The position numbers and the translations under genes were made by a program. Shown piece after piece: positions 1-12,517 of a DNA stretch of 64,000 bases (positions within the stretch are counted from its first letter, which is position 1; every line of letters starts with the position of its first letter). The notes below the pieces were generated by a model. The model made no database searches. It was not told where the DNA came from and saw nothing but the letters and a program-made list of their open reading frames with translations. Source of the stretch: Oxytricha trifallax (Eukaryota; Ciliophora; Spirotrichea; Sporadotrichida; Oxytrichidae); NCBI GenBank assembly GCA_000711775.1, contig ARYC01017522.1, positions 1-64,000 on the forward strand. Direction: 5' to 3'.

Positions 1-1
1 G

Positions 2-769
2 AAAAGAGTCGAGGCTCAAGAAATGATATCAAGATTCAGAAGTAAGGAAGATCTCTATCGATACCAAACTTTACATGGTAAGATAACTTGATGATTATTA
101 ACATATTATACAGTTGGTTTAATCCTTCCTACGATGGAAGGTACCAAAATTTCATTCTTGAAAGCAATACTTTGTGAGGAGAAGAAAGCTTTTAAAAATA
201 AAGAGATTAAACTAATCGAAATTCCCAACTACCCTGACATTTCAGTCACTAATCTTTATGAGGATGCCATGTAAGATGAGGAAGTGGTAGTTTACCTTCC
301 TACCAAGAAACAACTCTCTAATAAACTACCAGAGAGAAACCTTTTCTTTGGTGTTCTTGGTACAATAAATAAGGATTATCACAGAGAAATTATTGAAGAA
401 GCACATAAGAAACGATATTCTATCTCTCCTGAAGACTAGAAGAAGCAAGGCATTCTAATAAGCTCAGCTTGGGCCTAGAGGAACTTAAGAAGCATCCTTA
501 TCTTTCAAGTAAGCTTTGACATATACCTTTGTAGGAAAATCTGGCACTGGCATATATCTTATGAAAGAGCATGCAAAGGTTCACAGAGAAAGAAAGTCGC
601 AGACAATTTATGAGGTGAGCAAGAGACTTTATAAAGATGTCTAAAAACCAGATGAAATGAACATAGATGCAGGAGCAGGCACTCAGAGAAGAAATATGGG
701 CCCAAGCAAGCCATAAGAAGAGAAGAAGAAAGAGAAGCCAAACCCATTTATTGGTAAGTTTAATATGTG
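2..769 (+). CDS. TBE 22-kDa-type protein, copy 1 (N-terminus outside window)
   Basis: Protein of unknown role encoded by every TBE. The first about 8 codons are cut off by comparison with the copy at 22996-23786. Conserved stretches include TMEGTKISFLKAILCEEKKA, EIPNYPDISVTNLYEDAM and KLPERNLFFGVLGTI. Two GT-AG introns are seen at 78-113 (36 nt) and 509-534 (26 nt), at the same places as in the other copies. One apparent 1-nt insertion near 475 shifts the frame between the region SPEDQKKQGILIS and the second intron. The C-terminus is lysine/glutamate-rich. The gene converges on the transposase, with 7 nt between the stops. TAA/TAG must be read as Gln. Confidence 0.85.
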
Positions 770-776
770 AACTTAT

Positions 777-1840
777 TCATTCATTTAAATCTAAAACTTA
801 TTTATAAACACTCATTCTTCCCTCTCTCGCACAGACTGTTGTCTTATCTACGCTCACTCTCTTACAGCTGCTTTGAATTAAGTCTACTGTATCGATGGGC
901 AAGTCATGCATAAGATGATACAGCAGCAGCTTCTTGTAGTGAGTCTTGATTTAACTCCAGTAGAATTCAATTCCATTAAATTAAGGGCTATAAGGAACAT
1001 TGTATACAGGAGTAATGTTTAACTCTTAATAAGCTTTCTTAGACTCCTTAGTCTTATGACTGAGAAGTTATCAACAAACAGGATGATCTCTTAATCGTTG
1101 TATTTATCTCTCAGCTTATGTAGGAACTCTATGTACTACTCTCGCTTAATAGAGCGAGGGTGAATAACATAACTCTCTAAGCCTGAATCTTCACTTATAC
1201 CAGCTAAAATTGCATGGGTGACTACCTTTACTTTTTAATCATAGACTTCTATATTATCATACTTCTTATACCAAGACTTATTAATAAAGGTGTTGAAGGT
1301 GAATACAGCTTCATCAGCGTGTATGAACTTGATGTTATTAGTAATAGCTCTCTGCATTTAATCATATATATAGTTTAAATTATTACTATAAAATGGCACT
1401 GTAAATTCAATCACTCTCTTCACTCTGTTGACGGTCTTGAAAGTAATACCATTTCTTCTATAAATAATGCCTATAGTCTAAGGAGAGATACGCATGTCAG
1501 GAAACCTGCGATGAAACATCACAGCTCGCTAGTCTGATGGAAAGTGTGCCCAATACTTCAAAGTCTTCGAGTCGCAGAGGAAGTCAATATGAGCCTGATA
1601 TAACTTTTATTTTCTTGCAGGATGCGTTCAACAACCAGAATTAAAATGCTAAACAGCTAGCAAGCAGTGATACCTAACAGTTGAGGCACTCTTGCGTAAT
1701 AACTTTGCTATAGCTGCATAATTTAGTACAGGTTTGACTTAGTCTATATAAATACACGTACCATACCTAAGCTTAAGCAGTAAATCTAAATATTACTCAT
1801 CATAAATCGACCCTAAATTTCGCTAATTTCTATTTCTCAT
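777..1840 (-). CDS. TBE 42-kDa transposase, copy 1
   Basis: DDE transposase of the Tc1/mariner/IS630 group. The start follows the ATG used in copy 3 (MRNRNQ). Features seen: N-terminal helix-turn-helix-like region (VKPVLNYAAIAKLLRKSAST), KYWAHF block, first catalytic Asp in KFIHADEAVFTFNTF, second in ILFVDNFS, and a PYSP.FNGIE-type third motif carrying the Glu. A TGA lies in frame at about 1628-1630, before the KYWAHF block; copy 3 has a TGA at the aligned place. The frame also shifts just after the second Asp, so this copy looks inactive. C-terminus ends VLDLNE. Confidence 0.85.
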
Positions 1841-2099
1841 TTTGTAAATTGGCCTAATTTCTCTACTAACCCCAATAAGACCCCAACTATACCCTACAAA
1901 TCAAAGCACTTATAAGCCTCACTAAGGGGTTTTGGGGTTTTGATTAGGGAGCTATTAAGTGTGTTTCTGAGTGAATAATATTTTGAATACTGGCCTGCAT
2001 TTCTTGATCATTATTCTAAATATTTTGCCTATTCTCATTTGATTTAGTTTTAAATAGATTTAAATATAAATATAAATTTTAATTTTATTTGATTATGAA

Positions 2100-4508
2100 A
2101 GTGTAGATTAAGAGCTTATTGTATTTGTTAAGGAATCCACCTTCGGGTCTTAAATTATGAAGTACAATCAAAAATTAAATAATAAAATATTTAATAATAT
2201 TTTTAATAAACATTTTGCTAAATGTAACTCCAATTATTACCATCATAGCTCCTAGAATATTAATAATTTTTAATTTTTAAAGTAAGAAAAGAATATATTA
2301 AAATTCAATGCGTGATAATATTTCTCAAATTTATTATTATTTGGAATTGCCAAATTAATAAGAATAATTAAGAAAATTGTTGTTAAAACAAAATTAATTG
2401 TAACTATTTTAAGTAATTTGATTTTCATTGATTTTTTTATTTCTTTTTTATTTGTAATGAAGTTTATAAAAATAAAATTTTCATTAAATATTATTTACTT
2501 TAATTGAATTAATAAAATTATAAGTTTATATAGAATAAATTCAAAATTTTATTAAATTACCAATCTATGTTTAATATTAAAATTTAGTATTATTATAAGC
2601 GATTTTCTCGATAATTTGATGTTTAAATAATATTTTAAATCCCAAAAATGTGTTTATTTTAATTAATTGCAATTTCTGCTGTTTTAGAACTTAATATGTT
2701 TTAATTTATTTAGTTTTTATGATATTTTTAATATAAATTTTAACTAAATATTTATTTTAATTTAATTTATTTTAAATCTATAATTCAAAATATTTATGAG
2801 TTTAATTGAAAGTATTTTTTATACTTATTCTCGTAATTAACTGTAGGAATAATAAGGGAGAAAGAAAACATCCTAATTATTTAGCAAAATTATTATATAC
2901 TACTGCTCTCCCAATTGAGTCTCTCTGAATTTATAATTAATTTGTTTAATGAAATATACTCGTATTTGTCTCAAATAAATATTATTTTGAATGTAATCGC
3001 TAATCAAAGTGTTGCTTAGTTAAAAAAATTATAAATTAATTTGATTTATTATATTTAATTGCTTTATAACCCATTTCCTAAAGAATTTATAAGCGCTTTG
3101 AGGATTAGAAAGCTTCCCCAAAGAGACGAAGCTAGAGGAAAGAGAGCGATAAGTGGACCAGAAATTATAAGCATACTTGAAAGAGTCTTTTTTCTTAAAA
3201 ACAATATCCATAAATTCTAATTTTTAATAATATAACAAAATAGTTTTGATGTGGGGGAAAGTGTCCTCCTCCATATAGTTTCCCTCTCCACAGAAGTTTA
3301 CTGCACCATCTATAATTTTCTGCACCAACATTTAATTTTATATTTTTTTGCAATATGAAATATTAGGAACTTATAAATCTAAATTTAAATTACTTTTACA
3401 GCATATTAATCAGCTTTTATTATATATTATTTTCAAGGATAATATTCATTATTTTGTCAATTATATATTTAAATGAATGCTAAATACTTGTTTTATTAAT
3501 AATTGGATAGATTTTTATTAATTAAAATTTGAATTCTTTATTTTGGTAGAAATGATATTGGATGCTTAATTATAAATAATTAGATAATATTTTATGATTA
3601 TGAGTTTCATAAATAGATAGCAATAAGGGCCAGGAAACCCACCTAATTAATTTTTCTACCAAATAAATCAACAAGTAGGCCTCCAACTGGAGATAGAAAA
3701 ACAATAGCAATATTAAAATTTAAAATATAAATGTAAATATTTGAGTATAAACTGACTAAACTGCTTGTCTTTATTAGTTCATATTCCTGAGTAATATGAA
3801 ATTAAGTCTGTAACAGAACATTCAATATTTTAATGAACTTAGTTACAGTAAAAAATTTATAATATTAGTAAATTCAAATTATTCACTAATATAATCATTT
3901 TTAGAAAATTATCTTGTAAAATAAATATATAATTGGTATTTTTTTACTATTTAAATTAATTAAATATATCTTTATTTTTATATTTAAAATTATAATCGAA
4001 ACCTCTAATTAATATGCATTCTCTTGATTTTAATTAAAAAATTACCTTATATAAAATTATATCTATTATTAATTCGTTGTCTGATTAAGGAATGTTATAA
4101 GTAGACCGCTGAATATCGTAATGATATATATTGCTATAGCATTTATAGGTATAATATTAAAGTTTAAGTTTAGGCCCAAAAACTAAGAATATGATTTTAA
4201 TTTAGTAGCCTGCTGTTTTTTCATGGTCTCAAAATTACCACTTTTAAAATTAAATTTACTTCTTGCATATATTAAATGTTTTATGAAAATATGCTATTTG
4301 ATATTTAATCTAATACATAAATTATTTTATCAATAATTTTATTTGGGAAATAGTCAGAAAATTTTATTATAATTAATTAAACACTTTCTTCGAAGAGATG
4401 TTGTGTTTAAAGTTTTTCAGATAATATTAATGAAATTTTAGTGTCATTAAGGTTTTAAACTTAAGATGGCGAGGAGTCCATCTCTTGAGGTAAATTTTAA
4501 GTAGTCAT
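2100..4508 (-). pseudogene. MFS transporter gene 1, N-terminal half in dispersed segments
   Basis: Membrane transporter of the major facilitator superfamily, read on the minus strand as segments separated by AT-rich gaps: N-terminus from the ATG at 4508 (MTTQNLPQEMDSSPS); about 4100-4240 (PINAIAIYIITIFSGLLITF, a membrane segment); about 3640-3790 with MFS motif A as SPVGGLLVDLFGRK; about 3070-3180 (GPLIALFPLASSLWGSFLIL); about 2830-2950 (RDSIGRAVVYNNFAKQLGC then a membrane segment); about 2120-2160. Each piece matches one in the paralogue at 5.5-10.6 kb. The gaps may be IESs, introns or both. The rest presumably lies beyond the TBE inserted at 1942. It may be a working gene once its germline gaps are removed, so pseudogene is a cautious label. 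Confidence 0.6.
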
Positions 4509-4519
4509 TTGCTATTATT

Positions 4520-5515
4520 AAAAAAATATATTTAATTAGATATATTTTCTTAATAAGTGTTTATTTACTAACAAATTACTTTTCCATATAAAATGCGAAA
4601 GATTTTAAATTATATATTTTATTAGGAATAGCTTGAATTTTGGAGTGTTTTTCTCAAAAGAAATTTATTATTAAATAATGGGTATATGATTAAGAAAACT
4701 ATATATGATTTGATGAAAAATTCAGTGTAATATTGGTAAATTTACTTAACTCAAATCAAAAAGTGATTTAGTATTGTTTGAAATTTCTTTATTCAATCAT
4801 TTTATAAAAATTTATAGTAAAGTTCTAAATTAAATAAGATTTTATACCTATTAAATTTTACTCTTATGAGAATTTTTTGGCATAAATATTCTCCCTTAAA
4901 TTTGAGATAAAAGATAAAAAAATCTTAATATTAACTAAAAGAGGTTGCTTAATTAAATTTGAAATGTTAATTTATTAATTTAAATTTAAAACATAAAGTA
5001 ACAGGAAGCAGTTATTTACAATTTACGATTGAAGATAGATACAAATAGATTTAACAATTATTTGTATAAGAATCAATTTAATTGCTTAGATTTTTATTAA
5101 AAGGAAATTTCATAATATTTTTTATGTATAACCTTCCTTTTGAAAATTAGCGGTAAAGTTTATAAAATCGTAAAACTAAGCTCATTGTAAATATTTAATT
5201 TAAATATTACTAATTAATTAAGTTATTAATAATCCTATTATTATTAAAGATTATTTTCCCAAAAATTAGAAAAATAATAAAATGAAATGCATCAGAAATA
5301 TTTAGTAAAACTATTTTTAGTGGACTTAACTTAAATAAAATATTCTATTTTTAGTAGTTAGTAAATCAATCGTGAGTCTTTTAGTTAGAAGTATTATACT
5401 TTTGAATTATTTAATTTAATTTATCAATTGTTAGTTATAGATTAATTTATCAATAATTAGTAATTTATTAAATCAATTATTTAAAAAAATGTTACATTTT
5501 ATATATAAAATATAG
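4520..5515. other. AT-rich non-coding stretch
   Basis: Very AT-rich sequence between the two MFS genes. No convincing segment of coding sequence, RNA gene or repeat with recognisable ends was seen, although short MDS pieces of the neighbouring genes could hide here. Confidence 0.4.
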
Positions 5516-5519
5516 TTCG

Positions 5520-8500
5520 TTGAATATTTTGCAAGGACCAAGTCTTCATGAAATTTCTTTTTGTTTATCTCAAACATTTGGACGAATAGGATTATTATTA
5601 TTATTTGCAATCGCCAAACTTCTTTGTTAATTAATCTGCATATAAAATATTTGTAAATGTGTTTTTTTTAATTTTATTTAAGGTTAGGTAATATATTAAT
5701 TATAATTGGAAAAATACTGCATATTTTAATTTGATGAAGTATTTCGATTATTAATTTAATTTAGTGGTTGCCTATATTCATCAAAATTATATGAGTTTCT
5801 TTAAACCATTACTTCATTATCAATTATATTTTACTATTACTAAGTTACTCTAATTTAGAAATATATAAATATTGTTATCATTTTTTATAATTTTAATTCA
5901 TTAATACTGGAGAGGTATATTTAAGTCCTCTGAATCATTTATATTATATATTAATTAGCATAGCATAAATTAAAAACATTTTAGAGAGATGAATTATTTG
6001 AATCAGAAGTTTTCTTGGTTATCATAAACTTCGTACTGACTCCCACTATCAATAAATCAAAGCATCCTATTTAAAAACTCAATCAATATATATATATATA
6101 TTATAATAATTTAATTACTTAATTTTACTGATAAATAATAGGATTTGCTAAAATAAAATGCTTTAACTTTAACACAGTTACGAAATTTATATAAAATCTG
6201 ATTTAAATCTCTTTAATATATTATGCCTTACATTAGAATTTATAATTTTAATTTTTAATATATGACAAATTTTCAAAAACTAAATTTGTCTTGTTAACAA
6301 TGATTTATTATTAATTAACTTGAAAAATCTTCATTTGCATAAAACAACGATATATTTAATGATAATAATATAGGCATAGATTCGATTAAAAAAATTCAAT
6401 AAAATTTGATAAAAGTAATTAAATACTTCATCTAGAAAATTTAAAGATTGGCTTGCTTCATGTAAAAATTTTTGAAATTAATCAAAATATTTCCCTTAAA
6501 AGAAAATTTTAACGTTAATTATTTTCAATAATAATTAAGGGAATAAATACCCACCTTAATATTGATTCAAAATAAATGTAAAGGGTTTTGGGGGTTTTGA
6601 TTATGCAGAGACATTATTAAATACTTTATATAAGTTTAGAATAATATTTTATTGCATAAATTTATTAAAAGACATCCACTTAGACTTAAATAGAATGATG
6701 CAAATGCAAGGACTAAGGTGAAAGTAAGCATGCCTAGATTTGAAGCCACATCCATTAAACTATTAATTACACCCCGTGATGTTTTATTATATTTTATTTA
6801 AATTAATATTGATGCTGAGCCTTAATTTTTCTGAAATAATGTATCTCTCACAATCATAATATAAAATAGTTACTAACATAAGAACAATAAATCTTATTTA
6901 TTTGAACCAATATTTGTATTTATGTGAACGTTTGAAAAACTATTGCATGTACTTATTAATACAATATTTGCAATTAATACTGACTTGTCCTAGTTATAAA
7001 ATATTTTAATAATATTTTACTTTTTCTTATGTTATGAGACCAAAGTGTTAGAAATAGTGCAAAAGCTCTAAGAATTTGCGATAGTACCAGTGAAACTTCG
7101 AATATTAATTTATTGAAACTTAATTGAGTTTATTATTATAAATTATTAATAATAATAACTCTGAGGCTGAGTATATCTAATAACTTTATCATTGGTATTT
7201 AAATTAAGAAATTAACTCCACTTGCTAGTCCTTGACAAAAACTTATCATTTCAAACGCCTCGTTTTAATCTTTCACTTTTGTCAGAATCAATTTAATTTT
7301 TAACAAGTAAAATATATTCAAATTATTTTTTTTATCTCATGTTTCTTTATTTATAAATAAGAGGTTGGCAAACTTATTTAATCAAAGAATAAATTTAATT
7401 TTATCCTAATAAATAAGAAGGAAACTATTTAAAATAATAAATACTGGTATTAATATTTAATTCAGGAAACTTCCTAACCTAATTTATTTATTAAATTTTC
7501 CAATATTTTATTTATAAATTTACCTTAATATTAATATTAATCAATAGAATATAAGCATTTTACCCCAAAACTATGCCCATTCTGACAACAAAGGTATGCA
7601 TGAAGCAAAATGCTAGGGTTTTATTACTTTTGAATTCAACACGTGCTTGTCTTATTGTTTAATTTATTCTAGTTGCAAGTGGTTGCTAATAATAATAAAT
7701 AAAGTACTAGTTAATATATTAAACTATTTGAGATAAATATATACAAGAAAATCAGTTAATTATTGAAAAAAGCAGTTTATTAATATATTTAATAAAGACT
7801 TAGAAGAAAAAAAATTAAAAGTAATCTATTCAAATCAATTTATTTTAATCTCTATTTTCTTTCGTAGGTAATTTATAAAAGTATCAAGATTTAAAACTTT
7901 AAGCTTCAATATTTATCTCATTAAGAAGGAAAAAAATATTCAAAAGTTTTTAACAATAGTTACCTTCCTATAAAATTTAATGAAATATTACAAGTTAATT
8001 TATTAATAAAATAGATTAAATTTGCGAAATTTAATTAATTGTATCAAGTATTAATATAATTCTTTATATCATCTGTTGCTAATTTTAATGATTATTTTCG
8101 AATTAGTGCTATTATTAAATGTAATTATATTTGATAAATAATTGATAATAATTATGATAAAGATTTAATATATTTATTATTAGCGTATATTGATTTGTTT
8201 CAGACTAATGACCACTTTCACCAACTTGCTCTTCTTCATCATGATTCTGCTCATTTCCTGTTAATTCAATTGATCTATAAATAAATAATAATTATATATA
8301 GTAAATAGAAGTATATTAAATAATTCAAGGCATTCTATTAATAATACTTTATATTATATACATATATTATCTCTAGGATTATGAGAGAGTTGATTAGGAT
8401 CTTAAAGGATTTGATTAGGAAATTTTCTAAGGATCTTGAATCATGAAATACAATCACAAATTAAAAAAATAATCACATTACTATATATTATAAATATAGA

Positions 8501-10551
8501 ATTAAATTTGTGAATTACATTAATTAATTATCAATCAAGACAATAAAGTCTATACAGTAAAAAATTTTATGCTTAAAAATTCATTAATAATTAAATATGA
8601 TTGTTTGTTCGTATAAATTGAAATCATTTAATATTAAAAGCTTTTTAACTATAAATTATTTACACAGAATTCATCTCTTCTATCTAATTTTATTTTAAAG
8701 CAACAAGTTTCAGCTAATATATAAATAACTGATTTGATTTTATATAAATTTTTGTAATAATCCATCTTATTATGCTTGAGTATTATGTATAAAAGAAATT
8801 ATTGAATAGTATTTTTATGCTAAATGCAGACCCCATGACTAACATCATACCCCCCATAATATTGATCTAAAATAATTCTATTTACAAATTAAATATAAAA
8901 ATGAACTTGTAATAAGTATACTATATATTTCAATATTTTCAAACCCCAAAACCTATCATGCAAATATACAATATTAATTATACTTAAAGTTAATTAGAAA
9001 TTAGAAGATATTTATATAATATAATGTAATTTATATGCTTTTTTACTTCTAATTATTTTATTGAATCGTGTCTATAAATTTTTTATTTAATAAAAGATTA
9101 TATTTTGATTTTTAAATTAAATTCATGAACAAATATTTATGAGATTTAATTGAAAGTATTTTTTATGCTTATTTTCGTAATTAACTGTAAGAATAATAGG
9201 GGTGATAGAAAATTTCCCAATTGCTTCGCAAAATTATTATATACAACTGCTTTCCCAATAGAGTCTCTCTGAATTTTATAATAAATTTATTTATTCATTT
9301 TTCTTATTATATATTACAAAAGTTAATGAATATTGAATGTAATCACTATTGAAGAACTACATTTGAATTGGGAAATAATAATTTAATCTGAAATTAAATT
9401 GAGATAATATTGGCAGTTTATTTTGTACTAGCCCAGACAATATATACTTGTGCGATAGAGAATTGAAATCAGCTGGACTTTATTATTAGAGGTACCCTTC
9501 TATCGCATCCAACAAGCCGAATTAATCGACTTAAAAATTGGAAAAAGATAAACTAAACAAGTTTCCCAAAATTTAATTCGATTAATTTCGCTTGTTGGAT
9601 GCGATAGAGGGGTACCTCCAATAATAAAATCCACCTGAATTCAATTCTCTATCGCACAAGTAGGCAAGGCCAAAATAAACTGCCTTTCCCAAATCAAATG
9701 TATTCCAAAAATAATCAGAGTATTACTTATGAGCCCATTTCCCATCGTACTTATCGATGCCCTGAGAAAAAGGAAGCTTCCCCAAAGCGAAGTAGTAAAT
9801 GGGAAGAGCGCTATGAGTGGACCGGTACTTATTAACATACAAGATAGAGTTACCTTTCTAAGTTTATATATATTTATACAATAATTCCATAATTTTAGAA
9901 CTCTCTTATATAACTCAAATTTAAATTTTCTACCGACTAGGTCTATGAGTAAGCCTCCAATAGGTGATAGAAAAACTATAGCAATATTTTAAAAGCTATA
10001 ATAAATGTAAATATTTGAGTATAGGTTGACCAAACTGCTAGTTTTCACAAGTTCAAATTCTTGAGTAATCTGATACTAAGTCTACAAAAGTACATTCAAG
10101 AGTGTAAAATTAATCTTCAATTCAAAGATAAAGCACTTCTTATTAAAAAATTAACATCTCTTAAAATTTATTTTGATTGGTCGTCTGACTGATGAATGTT
10201 ATAAGTAGACTGCCGAGTAATGAAATGATATATATCGCAATAGCATTTATAGGTATAATATTTAAGTTCAAATTCAGACCCAAAAATTTAGAATAAGGCT
10301 TCGCTTATTGCGAAGAAGTTTACTATTCTACCAAAATTTCCAGGTGCCCACTTTTTAAAATAAGCCTATTAATTAATACAACATAATCCTAATTTTTTAT
10401 TTATTTGAATAAATTATAGATTGGAATGATTTTAATTTATTTTTAAGCTTTCTTGAAGGAGTGTTTTTGTTATATATTTATCAGATAATCTGAGTGAATT
10501 TCTTTATTTATTTAGATTTTGTTTCGGTAGTTTAAGTGCCAAGGAATCCAT
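5520..10551 (-). CDS. MFS transporter gene 2 in dispersed segments
   Basis: Paralogue of the 2.1-4.5 kb gene, more complete. Segments in order on the minus strand: N-terminus (ATG at 10551, MDSLALKLPKQNLNK); 10190-10300 (membrane segment); 9900-10050 with motif A as SPIGGLLIDLVGRK; 9720-9850 (GPLIALFPFTTSLWGSFLFL); 9190-9300 (RDSIGKAVVYNNFAKQLGNF then a hydrophobic stretch); 8390-8460; an acidic loop at 8196-8280 (QNHDEEEQVGESGHQSE); then hydrophobic segments near 7560-7640 (LAFCFMHTFVVRMGIVL), 7030-7110 and 6660-6780 (LGMLTFTLVLAFASFYL), and a tail near 5530-5600. The order fits a 12-TM MFS protein with a central loop. Substrate unknown. Exact segment edges cannot be fixed by eye. Confidence 0.6.
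6581..6599 (-). repeat. Isolated TBE-like telomeric end
   Basis: GGGTTTTGGGGGTTTTG followed by ATT, preceded by AA, resembles the outer end of a TBE right terminus with one extra G. No TBE body adjoins it, so it may be a solo relic or a chance C4A4-like run inside an MFS gap. Confidence 0.45.
9348..9712. mobile_element. Palindromic (foldback) element, family F1, copy 1
   Basis: About 365-bp imperfect inverted repeat with a short centre. The arms share GCGATAGAGAATTGAA, a GGTACC-containing block and CTATCGCATCCAACAAGC. The ends resemble ATTG.AGAA.TACATTTGAA. It lies in a gap of MFS gene 2, between the conserved GNGL.SN segment and the RDSIGKAVVY segment, so it does not interrupt coding sequence. 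A second copy lies at 28837-29254. No coding capacity is evident. Confidence 0.7.
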
Positions 10552-10599
10552 TTCAACGGGTAATTCGCAAGTAGTCTTCTATTATTCCACAAATAATAA

Positions 10600-12510
10600 T
10601 TTTTATTTATATCATTTTATAATAATATAATCAATTTTATATTTAAATAAAACTTTTCTATTTTATTTTACTTATTTCTATTCTAAATCACAAATTATTT
10701 AGTAATAGCATGAATTGTTGAGTGTCTTTCTCATTTGTTTTTTTAACGATACGAAAAAGTGGTTTATTAAACGAATTTTGTTAAAAATTTAAATGTAATG
10801 TATGTAATTCGTTAATTAGAAATGTGGAATTGATCTTTTAAAATAAGTGCAATTTATCATTGAAAGATTTCGCCTATTAATTTCTATAATATTTTATTTA
10901 TAAAATATTATAGAAAGAATTAACTAAATAATAATAAAATTGGAGTAAAGCATAAAATCGTTATATTTTATCCACTATTATTTGCAATTTATAAATGGAT
11001 ACATCTAGACCAATTAAGTTTTGTAATTGTTTGAATAAATTTTAATTTTATTATTTATGCAACTAACTATTTGTAATTCGTTAGCAACTTAAATTATCAG
11101 AACTTTAGTAAATTTTACTAAATCATTAAATTCAAAGTATTTTTTAAATAAAAAAATTATATTAATTAATTAAAACTTATGAAACTTATATTTTAATACT
11201 ATTTTAAATTTATTGTATGATTGGTATACTTAGTAATTAAAATAGCAGCCAATAATATTAAGCTATTTAATTTTGTCAAAATTACTCTAATCATATTCTT
11301 ATATTTTAAGATTAAAAACATTTTAGAATATTAAATCAAATTTTGAAGATAAATTTATAGAACAAATATTCTCCTATAAATCTACTATTTAATTATAATT
11401 TTTGCATTTTAAAGAATTTATAAATATATCAATTAGTTTATTGATAATTTTAATTAAAAAAAGAATTAACATGATTAATATTATTTTATTAAAACCAGGC
11501 ATATATTAGGAAAATTTGAAAATTATATTATAAAGAACTAATAATAAAGTTAATTTTATTCTATGAAAGATTGTCTTTTACAATATGATTCACGTTAGTC
11601 TGAGTAAAATAATATATTTTAATATTTTATTATAATATATAAAAGATAATATTAAGTGTAAGTTATTTACTTAGTTATTCTATTAAATTTTAAAGTTAAT
11701 ATAATATCTTAACTCATGAAGAAACTATTTGTATAAATTTATATATGAAATATAATTGATATTCTTGATAAATATTTTTAATTTGGCTTTAATTATGTGA
11801 AATTATCAACCACAATTTAAATAAATGTTAAGTTTAATCATTTAGTCTTTATAATATCAAAATCGTAAATATTTGATTACTGAATAGAAGCTAAGTTCTT
11901 AACTCCAAATTCTTAGTTTCAACATATTTACAGATATATTTCTCTCATAATTCTAAAAAACATTCTTCTATTAAGCTAAATAAAATAAATTAGGTAAATT
12001 TATATAATTCTTTTAGTATAATCATGTTAAGTTAAAATGAATAATTAACTTCTAAAAAGAAATTTAAATTTTATAAGAAAATTTTAAATAAAATCATATA
12101 TTTTAAATTTGTTAAGGAAACAACTTGATAAAAAGGAAAAAAGATAGTATATTAAAATTTTAGGTAAAATATAAATAATCTATTTTATATTCTACAATAA
12201 ATTTTATGAATTTTTTATTATATGCACTCAGAAATCTAAATAAAAACATTTCATTTGATTTCAGAGTATTTGTTGAGATAAATTTGTACATTTATTAAAT
12301 TAGTAATTTTTAAAATTAAGGAATTGTTTTTATATTTTAAACTATTTATTTTTTAATTATTATAAGTTTGACTCAATAATTAGATATTAAAAATAACTCT
12401 TTCCATGAAATTGTTAATCCTTTTTTAATTAATTTTTTGAGAAAATTTAATGCATTTACTGTAAATGTATAAATTTGATAAATTTGTTGTATTATTAATT
12501 GTAATTTTAA
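10600..12510. other. AT-rich intergenic region
   Basis: Lies between MFS gene 2 (start near 10551) and gene A (start 12518), which are divergent, so both promoters should be here. Sequence is dominated by A/T homopolymer runs. No gene, RNA or bounded repeat was recognised. Confidence 0.5.
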
Positions 12511-12517
12511 TCTATAA

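Larger units (their letters stand above)
1..1942. mobile_element. TBE transposon copy 1, right-hand part
   Basis: Tc1/mariner-related ciliate transposon cut by the window edge. The visible part holds the 22-kDa-type gene (plus), the transposase gene (minus) and the right terminus, whose outer end reads GGGGTTTTGGGGTTTTG and is followed by ATT, matching the ANT target duplication of TBEs. The kinase/zinc-finger gene would lie left of the window. It is inserted in the first MFS gene, whose N-terminal half starts just to the right. Seen directly: gene order, telomere-like end, homology to the other copies in this window. Confidence 0.9.

Noticed and set aside
559-747. Standard-code ORF on the minus strand
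   Set aside because: It is the antisense of the third exon of the TBE 22-kDa gene; the plus-strand frame is conserved in five copies.
1926-1942. C4A4/G4T4 runs as true macronuclear telomeres
   Set aside because: They recur at about ten places with TBE terminal sequence behind them and ANT target duplications, so they are transposon ends, not chromosome ends.
9420-9660. Reading the F1 palindrome arm as an MFS exon
   Set aside because: The frame is open, but the same sequence recurs as an inverted repeat at 28.9 kb in an unrelated context.
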